Below the pieces are notes generated by a model. That model had not been told where the DNA came from. It saw nothing but the letters and a program-made list of their open reading frames with translations, and searched no databases. DNA of 30,258 nucleotides from DATJSJ01 sp035504175 (GTDB lineage: Bacteria > Pseudomonadota > Alphaproteobacteria > Acetobacterales > Acetobacteraceae): the NCBI GenBank assembly GCA_035504175.1, contig DATJSJ010000091.1, positions 1 through 30,258 of the forward strand, in the 5' to 3' direction. The position numbers and the translations under genes are program-made. This document shows, one piece after another, positions 24,531-30,258 of this stretch. The number at the start of each line of letters is the position of its first letter. Position 1 is the stretch's first letter.

Positions 24531-25907
24531 ATGCGCGTGCTGATCGTCGGCTCGCTCGGCGCCGAGCTCGGCCAGGCGGCGCGCATTGCGATCGCTCGCG
24601 GCGCGCAGCTCGACCAGGCGGACGCGCCGGAGGTGGCACTCGCGCGGCTGCGCGCCGATGCGCGCGTCGATCTGGTGCTGTGCGACGTGGCGCATGACGT
24701 GGGCGGCCTGATCCGCGCGATGGCCGCCGAACGGATCATCACCCCGGTGGTCGCCTGCGGCTTCGACAGCGATCCGGAGGCGGCGATCCGCGCCGTGCGC
24801 GACGGTGCGCGCGAATTCCTGCCGCTGCCGCCGGACGCCGACCTGATCGCCGCGATCCTGGAAGCGGCCTCGGGCGAGACACATGCGCTGGTCGCGCGCG
24901 ATCCGGCGATGCTCGCGGTGCTGCGTCGCGCCGAGCAGGTCGCACCGTCGGAGGCTTCGGTGCTGATCAGCGGCGAGTCCGGCACCGGCAAGGAGGTGCT
25001 GGCGCGGCACATCCATCGCCGCTCCCGCCGCGCCGCCGGGCCGTTCGTGGCGCTCAACTGCGCCGCGATCCCGGAGAACCTGCTGGAAAGCGAGTTGTTC
25101 GGCCACGAGAAGGGCGCGTTCAGCGGCGCCGCGGCGCGGCGCATCGGCAAGTTCGAGGCCGCCGATGGCGGCACATTGCTGCTCGACGAGATCAGCGAGA
25201 TGGACGTGCGGCTGCAGGCCAAGCTGCTGCGCGCGATCCAGGAGCGCGAGATCGACCGGCTCGGCGGCAGCGCACCGGTGCGCGTCAACGTCCGCATCCT
25301 CGCCACCTCCAATCGCGACATGCCGGCCGAGATCGTCGCCGGGCGGTTTCGCGAGGACCTCTATTTCCGCCTCAACGTCGTCTCGCTGCAGTTGCCGCCG
25401 CTGCGCGAGCGGCCGCACGATATCGCGGCCCTCGCCGAGCACTTCGCCCGCCGCTACGCCGAGGTGAACGGTCTGCCGCCGCGTCCGCTCTCGATCACCG
25501 CGCATCGCCGTCTCGCCGCCGGACAGTGGCGCGGCAACGTGCGGGAATTGGAGAACGTGGTGCACCGCGCGGTGCTGCTCGCGCAGGGCGCGGAGATCGG
25601 CGAGGAGGCGGTGGAAGTGATCGGCGCCACCCCGGCAGCGCCTGCATCGCCGTCGCCATCCGCCGCCGCGGTCTGCGCCGCCGACGCCGCGCCAGGGGCT
25701 GCCGCCGGCGTCGCCGGCCTGGTCGGGCGGAGGATGGAAGATGTCGAGCGCGACCTGATCCTCGAGACGCTGGTGCACACGCTCGGCAACCGCACGCATG
25801 CCGCGACCATCCTCGGCATCTCGATCCGGGCGCTGCGCAACAAGCTGCGCGACTACGCGCAGGCCGGGATCGCGGTGCCGCCGCCCGGCGCCGGCGTCGC
25901 CGCCTGA
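24531..25907 (+). CDS. flbD: FlbD, sigma-54-dependent flagellar transcription activator (458 aa)
   Basis: Overall layout and wording match Caulobacter FlbD: an atypical receiver-like N-domain (1-115; D52 in LVLCDV), an AAA+ domain (about 122-350) with Walker A GESGTGKE (148-155), Walker B GGTLLLDE (213-220) and arginine-finger region FREDLYFRLNVV, then a Fis-type helix-turn-helix (GNRTHAATILGISIRALRNKL, 419-439). It opens sigma-54 promoters of late flagellar genes; two such promoters are found at the flgE/fliK divide. The loop that contacts sigma-54 reads GAFSGA (195-200) rather than the usual GAFTGA. ATG 24531 has GGGAGG 7 nt upstream, 28 bp after fliN. Link to those promoters is inference. 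Confidence 0.95.
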   Translation: MRVLIVGSLGAELGQAARIAIARGAQLDQADAPEVALARLRADARVDLVLCDVAHDVGGLIRAMAAERIITPVVACGFDSDPEAAIRAVRDGAREFLPLPPDADLIAAILEAASGETHALVARDPAMLAVLRRAEQVAPSEASVLISGESGTGKEVLARHIHRRSRRAAGPFVALNCAAIPENLLESELFGHEKGAFSGAAARRIGKFEAADGGTLLLDEISEMDVRLQAKLLRAIQEREIDRLGGSAPVRVNVRILATSNRDMPAEIVAGRFREDLYFRLNVVSLQLPPLRERPHDIAALAEHFARRYAEVNGLPPRPLSITAHRRLAAGQWRGNVRELENVVHRAVLLAQGAEIGEEAVEVIGATPAAPASPSPSAAAVCAADAAPGAAAGVAGLVGRRMEDVERDLILETLVHTLGNRTHAATILGISIRALRNKLRDYAQAGIAVPPPGAGVAA

Positions 25908-25934
25908 CGCGGGCGTCGCTTTCCGACCACGGCC

Positions 25935-28007
25935 ATGGCGGCAATCGCCCTCCCGCCCTTCGTCGAGAAGCTGCGCGTCTACGCGCCTGGCAGCGATGTC
26001 GGGCTCGCGCTCGGGGTCGGCGCGCTGATCTGCGTGCTGGTCCTGCCGCTGCCGACGCTGTTGCTGGATTTCGGCCTGGCGCTGTCGATCACTGCCTCGG
26101 TGCTGGTGCTGATGGTGGCGCTGTTCCTGCAGCGACCCCTCGACTTCACCAGCTTCCCGACGCTGCTGCTGCTGACCACGCTGCTGCGCCTGTCGCTGGA
26201 GGTTGCCACCACCCGGCTCATCCTCAGCCACGGCAACGAGGGTCCGACCGCGGCCGGCCACGTGGTCGCGGCTTTCGGCGGCTTTCTGATGGGCGGCGAC
26301 GTGGTGATCGGCTTCATCCTGTTCGCCATCCTGCTGGTGGTCAATTTCATGGTGATCACCAAGGGCTCCGGCCGCATCGCCGAAGTCGCGGCCCGCTTCA
26401 GCCTGGATGCGATGCCGGGCAAGCAGATGGCGATCGACGCCGATCTCTCCGCCGGCCTGATCGACGAGAAGATCGCCCGCAAGCGGCGTCGCGAGCTGGA
26501 GGAAGAGAGCGGCTTCTATGGCGCCATGGACGGTGCCGCGAAGTTCGTGCGCGGCGATGCGATCGCCGGGCTGCTCATTACCACGATCAATATCATCGGC
26601 GGCCTGGCGATCGGCCTGGTGCGCCATGGCATGAGTTTCTCCGATGCCGCATCGACCTTCACCACGCTCACCGTCGGCGACGGGTTGGTGTCGCAGATAC
26701 CGGCGCTGCTGGTCTCGACTGCCGCCGGCATCGTCGTGACCAAAGGCGGAACGGAGGGAGCGGCCGACGCGGCGCTGGTGCGTCAGCTCGGCGGCAGCCC
26801 GAAGCCGCTGGCGCTCGCGGCCGGTGCCGCCGGCGTGATGGCGCTGATGCCGGGCTTGCCGGCGCTGCCGTTCCTGGGCCTGGCCGGGATCATCGGCGGT
26901 GCCGCCTGGATGCGGCACAAGCACCCGCCGGTGGAGGAGGCCGCGGCGGCCCCGACACCGGCCGCGCCCGCCGAGCCGCCGATCAGCGATTCGCTGCGCA
27001 TCGACATGATCCGCGTCGAGCTCGGCTACGGGCTGCTGTCGCTGGCCGGCGGCGATTCGCCGCGGCTCACCGAGCAGATCAAGCAGCTCCGCCGCTCGAT
27101 CGCGGCCGAGATGGGGTTCGTGCTGCCGGCGGTGCGAATCCAGGACAACATGCAGCTCCCGGCCGACAGCTACGTCATCCGCGTCAAGGAGCTGGAGGCG
27201 GGCCGGGGCGAGCTGCGCGCGACCCAGCTCCTCGCGATGGATCCCAAGGGCGGCGTGCCGAACCTGCCCGGCGAGCGCACGCAGGAACCGGCCTTCGGCC
27301 TGCCCGCGCTCTGGATCGACGCCGCCCGGAAGGAGGAGGCGATGATCCGCGGCTGCACGGTCGTCGATGCGCCGAGCGTGCTGACCACGCACCTGACCGA
27401 ACTGATCCGCGAGAACATGGCCGAGCTGCTCTCCTATGCCGAGATGCAGAAGCTGCTCGAGGATCTGCCGCGCGAGCAGCAGAAGCTGGTCACCGACCTG
27501 ATTCCGTCGCAGATCTCCGCTGGCGGCGTGCATCGCGTGCTGCAAGCGCTGCTCGCCGAGCGGGTGTCGATCCGCGACCTGTCGACCATCCTGGAGGCCG
27601 TGCAGGAGGCCAGTGGCGGCGGGCCGCGTCCGATTCCGGCAATCGTCGGCCATGTCCGCGTCCGCCTGGCGCGGCAGATCAGCGACGCCCATACCGGCCC
27701 GGGCGGCTACATCCCGCTGGTCACGCTGTCGCCGGAATGGGAGGCGGCCTTCGCCGAATCGCTGGTGGGGCCGCCGGAGGACCGCCAGCTCGCCATGGCG
27801 CCGAGCCGGCTGCAGGAATTCATGCAGCGCTTCCGCGCCGCTTTCGATGCGGCGGCGCAATCGGGCGAGAGCCCGGTGCTGCTGACGTCCTTTGCGATCC
27901 GCTTCCACCTCCATGCGATCGTCGAACGGATCCGGCCGGCGACGCCGGTGCTGGCGCAGGCGGAGATCTCGCCGCGCGCCCGCATCCGCACGGTGGGCAC
28001 GATCTGA
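25935..28007 (+). CDS. flhA: FlhA, flagellar type III export gate protein (690 aa)
   Basis: The N-terminal half (about 1-325) holds the expected eight membrane helices, with the FHIPEP signature region RIAEVAARFSLDAMPGKQMAIDADL (about 145-169) and DEKIARKRRRELEEESGFYGAMDGA. The C-terminal cytoplasmic domain (about 350-690) includes IRVELGYGLLSLAGGD and ends with the ring-forming part that binds substrates and chaperones. FlhA is the proton-driven core of the export gate. A linker rich in Ala/Pro lies between the two halves. The ribosome-binding site before ATG 25935 is weak, 27 bp after flbD, suggesting read-through from flbD. fliR and flhB, common neighbours, are absent here. Confidence 0.96.
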   Translation: MAAIALPPFVEKLRVYAPGSDVGLALGVGALICVLVLPLPTLLLDFGLALSITASVLVLMVALFLQRPLDFTSFPTLLLLTTLLRLSLEVATTRLILSHGNEGPTAAGHVVAAFGGFLMGGDVVIGFILFAILLVVNFMVITKGSGRIAEVAARFSLDAMPGKQMAIDADLSAGLIDEKIARKRRRELEEESGFYGAMDGAAKFVRGDAIAGLLITTINIIGGLAIGLVRHGMSFSDAASTFTTLTVGDGLVSQIPALLVSTAAGIVVTKGGTEGAADAALVRQLGGSPKPLALAAGAAGVMALMPGLPALPFLGLAGIIGGAAWMRHKHPPVEEAAAAPTPAAPAEPPISDSLRIDMIRVELGYGLLSLAGGDSPRLTEQIKQLRRSIAAEMGFVLPAVRIQDNMQLPADSYVIRVKELEAGRGELRATQLLAMDPKGGVPNLPGERTQEPAFGLPALWIDAARKEEAMIRGCTVVDAPSVLTTHLTELIRENMAELLSYAEMQKLLEDLPREQQKLVTDLIPSQISAGGVHRVLQALLAERVSIRDLSTILEAVQEASGGGPRPIPAIVGHVRVRLARQISDAHTGPGGYIPLVTLSPEWEAAFAESLVGPPEDRQLAMAPSRLQEFMQRFRAAFDAAAQSGESPVLLTSFAIRFHLHAIVERIRPATPVLAQAEISPRARIRTVGTI

Positions 28008-28077
28008 AAATGAGCGCCGGTGATCGCGCGCGGCGGGGATTAAGCTCCCGGCAATTCCTGCCCAGCAATATCCGCGC

Positions 28078-29007
28078 ATGCGTCTGAAGCTGTACCGTGC
28101 CGCGCGGCTGTCGGATGCGATGGCCAGCATCCGCGCCGAGCTCGGCGCGGACGCGCTGATCCTCGCCACCCGCCGCGTCGCCGAGGGGGTGGAGGTGACG
28201 GCGGCACTGGAGCCCGAGGACGAGGCACCCCCCGCGCCGCTGCCACCCCCGCCGCCGCCGGCCGACCCGGCGCGGCAGTCGGCTCTGGCCTGGCATGCTG
28301 TACCGGCGCCGCTTGCCGCGCGTCTTGCCGCCGGTCCGTTGGAGCCGCTGTTGCAGGAGGCGTTCGCCTTCGCCGCCCTCGATCTCGCGCCGGACGCACG
28401 GCCGCTCCTACTGGCCGGGCCGCCCGGGGCGGGCAAGACGCTCACCGTCGCCCGGCTGGCGACACGGCTGGTCATGGCCGGCAGCGCGCCGCTCGTCGTG
28501 ACCGTCGATGACAAGCGCGCCGGCGCGGTGGAGCAGCTTGCCGCCTTCACCCGACTGCTCGGCCTTGATCTGATGGTGGCGAGCAATCCGGTGATACTCG
28601 GCCGCGCGCTCGCGCGGCGGACCAGCGCCCCGGTTCTGATCGATGCGCCGGGCAGCGACCCGTTCCGCCTCGACCAGGCGGAGGAGCTGCAGACGCTGGT
28701 CGCGGTCGGCGATGCAGTGACCGCGCTGGTGCTGCCGGCCGGGCTCGACGCGGCGGAGGCCGGCGAGCTCGCCGAGGCCTATGCCGCGCTCGGCGCCACC
28801 ATGCTCATTGCGACCCGCTTCGACCTCGCCCGGCGCGTCGGCGCGGTGCTTGCCGCCGCCGAAGCCGGACGGCTCGCCATGGCGGAGGCCGGTATCGGCC
28901 CGGGCGCCGCGGACGGGCTCGCCCCGCTCACCCCCGCCTTCCTGGCCGAGCGCCTGAGCCGGCCGCAGACCCCCGGAGCACGCCCATGTCACGCCCCGAC
29001 CCGGTGA
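28078..29007 (+). CDS. flhF: FlhF-like SRP-type GTPase for flagellar placement (309 aa)
   Basis: The start MRLKLYRAARLSDAMASIRAELGADALILATRRV is the FlhF N-domain. After a Pro-rich linker (50-63) comes an SRP-type NG domain with P-loop GPPGAGKT (114-121), an activation-loop motif DDKRAGAVEQL (144-154), a G3-like DAPG (189-192) and a G4-like TRFD (246-249). FlhF helps place flagella at the pole with FlhG as its partner. Compared with usual FlhF motifs (DTYRIGAVEQL, DTAG, TKxD) three of the four are altered, so GTP binding and hydrolysis may differ. It is 70 bp after flhA and overlaps flhG by 22 nt. No clear Shine-Dalgarno is seen before ATG 28078. Confidence 0.88.
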   Translation: MRLKLYRAARLSDAMASIRAELGADALILATRRVAEGVEVTAALEPEDEAPPAPLPPPPPPADPARQSALAWHAVPAPLAARLAAGPLEPLLQEAFAFAALDLAPDARPLLLAGPPGAGKTLTVARLATRLVMAGSAPLVVTVDDKRAGAVEQLAAFTRLLGLDLMVASNPVILGRALARRTSAPVLIDAPGSDPFRLDQAEELQTLVAVGDAVTALVLPAGLDAAEAGELAEAYAALGATMLIATRFDLARRVGAVLAAAEAGRLAMAEAGIGPGAADGLAPLTPAFLAERLSRPQTPGARPCHAPTR

Positions 29008-29783
29008 CCATGGACCGGCCGCCCGTATCGCCGGGCGCGGCGCCCGGCCGCATCATCGCCGTTGCCTCGGGCAAGGGGGGCGTCGGCAAGACCTGGTTCG
29101 CGATCACGCTGGCGCACAGCCTGGCCCGGCGTGGCCGGCGCGTGCTGCTGGTCGATGGCGATCTCGGCCTCGCCAATGTCGACATCCAGCTTGGCCTGGC
29201 GCCGGTGCAGGATCTCGGTGCCGTGCTCGCCGGCCGCGCGACGCTGGCGGCTGCGGTGATCCGGGTCGAGGCCGGCGGCTTCGACGTGCTCGCCGGCCGG
29301 TCCGGTTCCGGCGCGCTTGCCGGGCTGGAGCCGGCGCGGCTGGAGGCGATGCTGGAAGGACTGCGCAGTGCCGCTGCGGCGTACGACACGGTGATCATCG
29401 ATCTCGGCGCCGGGCTCGATCGCGCGGTCCGGCGCATGGCGGTCTGGTCCGACACGCTGCTGGTCGTGGCGACGGAGGAGCCGACCTCGCTCACCGACGC
29501 CTATGCGGCGCTGAAGCTGCATGCGCGTGACGGTGGCGGCGACGCCCGCATCGTGGTCAACCAGGCGCGTTCCGGCGCCAGCGGCGAGCATGTGTATGCG
29601 ACGCTCGCGCGGGCCTGCAGCAGCTTTCTCGGCCGTACCCCGCCGCTCGCCGGCGTGGTGCGACGCGACGACCGGGTGCGGGATGCGATCCGTCGGCAGT
29701 GCCTGCTGCTGCCGCGGCATCCCGGCTCCGCCGCCGGTGCCGATGTGGAGGCGATCGCCGCGGCGCTCTCGGCGCGGGGCTGA
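28986..29783 (+). CDS. flhG: FlhG (FleN/MinD-like) ATPase controlling flagellar number (265 aa)
   Basis: The deviant Walker A KGGVGKT (30-36) follows a short N-terminal extension, then VLLVDGDLGLANVDIQLG (53-70, with the MinD-type acidic switch I) and IIDLGAGLD (about 136-144, switch II). This is the ParA/MinD family member that antagonises FlhF and limits flagella per cell; the gene directly after flhF supports FlhG rather than MinD. The 22-nt overlap with flhF, plus GGAG 8 nt before ATG 28986, indicates coupled translation. The C-terminal amphipathic membrane-targeting helix typical of MinD is not obvious. It is the last gene of the plus-strand arm. Confidence 0.93.
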   Translation: MSRPDPVTMDRPPVSPGAAPGRIIAVASGKGGVGKTWFAITLAHSLARRGRRVLLVDGDLGLANVDIQLGLAPVQDLGAVLAGRATLAAAVIRVEAGGFDVLAGRSGSGALAGLEPARLEAMLEGLRSAAAAYDTVIIDLGAGLDRAVRRMAVWSDTLLVVATEEPTSLTDAYAALKLHARDGGGDARIVVNQARSGASGEHVYATLARACSSFLGRTPPLAGVVRRDDRVRDAIRRQCLLLPRHPGSAAGADVEAIAAALSARG

Positions 29784-29797
29784 GAGAAGCAGGCCGG

Positions 29798-29818
29798 GGC
29801 AAAGGCACAGGTTTTGCC
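29798..29818 (+). terminator. Small hairpin after flhG
   Basis: GGCAAA (29798-29803) and TTTGCC (29813-29818) pair over 6 bp around a 9-nt loop, 15 bp after the flhG stop. There is no U-run after it, so termination is only possible. Confidence 0.35.
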
Positions 29819-29842
29819 AGCCTTGACTTAAGGAATGGGGGT

Positions 29843-29885
29843 CTGGGGCCTCAGGCCCCAGCGGGGTGCAGGGGCGGAGCCCCTG
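29843..29885. repeat. Paired GC-rich hairpins (REP-like intergenic element)
   Basis: Two perfect hairpins lie 7 bp apart: CTGGGGCC/GGCCCCAG (29843-29850, 29854-29861, loop TCA) and CAGGGGC/GCCCCTG (29869-29875, 29879-29885, loop GGA). Twin hairpins of this kind are scattered between genes in GC-rich alphaproteobacteria. It may be a dispersed repeat that also ends flhG transcription. Only one copy is in this window. Confidence 0.7.
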
Positions 29886-29950
29886 GCCTTGCTTCGTCAT
29901 CACGCGTCGCGATGTATCGTGTAGGAACGGCGCACTGCTCTCGGGAGGAC

Positions 29951-30258
29951 GTGTTCCCCCCTCGATCGCTGCCCGATCTGTATCGCGGCTACATCGACTG
30001 CCTGAACCGACAGGATTGGGCTGCGCTTGCGGAATACGTCGACGATGAGGTCGAGCACAACGGTCGGCGGCTCAGGCTATCCGGGGATCGTGCCATGCTG
30101 GTCGAAGACTTCGCCAACATCCCGGATCTCCGCTTCAACATCGAGCTTCTGGCTTGTTCTCCCCCGCTTGTCGCCGCTCGCCTCGGCTTTCGATGCTCGC
30201 CCAAAGGGAGTTTCCTCGGCCTGCACATCGATGGCCGGCAGGTGTCGTTCGCGGAGAA
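29951..30258 (+). CDS. SnoaL-like/ester cyclase family protein, N-terminal part
   Basis: The visible 102 codons read LPDLYRGYIDCLNRQDWAAL, then EYVDDEVEHNGRRLRLSG, IPDLRFNIELLACSPPLVAARLGFRCSPKG and a segment ending RQVSFAEN. This is the NTF2/SnoaL-like alpha+beta barrel pattern: early helix with LNRQDW, strands with EHNGRR, then paired strands. Members annotated as ester cyclase or SnoaL-like rarely have known substrates. GTG 29951 is preferred because GGGAGG precedes it, although only 2 nt away; an in-frame ATG at 29912 would add 13 residues without a ribosome-binding site. The gene runs off the right edge, so the C-terminal strands are missing. It appears unrelated to the flagellar genes upstream. 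Confidence 0.75.
   Translation, partial: MFPPRSLPDLYRGYIDCLNRQDWAALAEYVDDEVEHNGRRLRLSGDRAMLVEDFANIPDLRFNIELLACSPPLVAARLGFRCSPKGSFLGLHIDGRQVSFAE

Noticed and set aside
24483..28586. A 4.1-kb open frame on the minus strand opposite flbD, flhA and part of flhF
   Set aside because: The plus strand encodes firmly recognised proteins throughout; antisense frames stay open because high-GC codon use makes stop codons rare. The antisense protein is Arg/Gln/His-rich with no family pattern.

Overview
The window is a GC-rich (roughly 70%) stretch of an alphaproteobacterial chromosome. FlbD, FlbT and FlaF are alphaproteobacterial flagellar regulators, and the order fliF-fliG-fliH-fliN-flbD-flhA matches the Caulobacter-type arrangement. 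The GC content and the paired GC-rich hairpins near the right end suggest Rhodospirillales, possibly Acetobacteraceae; that placement is inference.

Left part (1-7248, all minus strand): a conserved but poorly understood gene set. In transcription order it has a transglutaminase-DUF2126 protein, a fused circularly permuted ATP-grasp plus alpha-E protein, a second transglutaminase-like protein, and the start of a zinc-ribbon putative metallopeptidase cut by the window edge. The families suggest making and breaking amide bonds on an unknown peptide or protein. This is the least understood system in the window. A strong intrinsic-terminator-like hairpin with a U-run lies in its leader.

Middle (7566-11215): a FAD-dependent DAO-family oxidoreductase, an M19 dipeptidase on the opposite strand, and a TPR-repeat protein that converges on the flagellin operon.

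Right part (11337-29783): a large flagellar locus arranged as two divergent arms from a 283-bp control region at 17858-18140. The minus arm runs flgE-flgK-flgL-flbT-flagellin-flaF (hook, junction proteins, filament and flagellin translation regulators). The plus arm runs fliK-flgD-fliF-fliG-fliH-fliN-flbD-flhA-flhF-flhG (hook length and cap, MS ring, switch, export, sigma-54 activator, placement and number control). The control region holds two good sigma-54 (-24/-12) promoter matches pointing outward and a palindrome between them. This fits the presence of the sigma-54 activator gene flbD downstream. A third sigma-54-like site precedes flbT, and TTAAC half-sites resembling CtrA boxes precede flbT, flagellin and fliF.

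The right edge (29784-30258) has a paired-hairpin element and the start of a SnoaL-like/ester cyclase-type gene that runs off the window. No tRNA, rRNA, CRISPR array, insertion sequence or prophage gene was recognised. Many long antisense open frames exist but are side effects of high GC.
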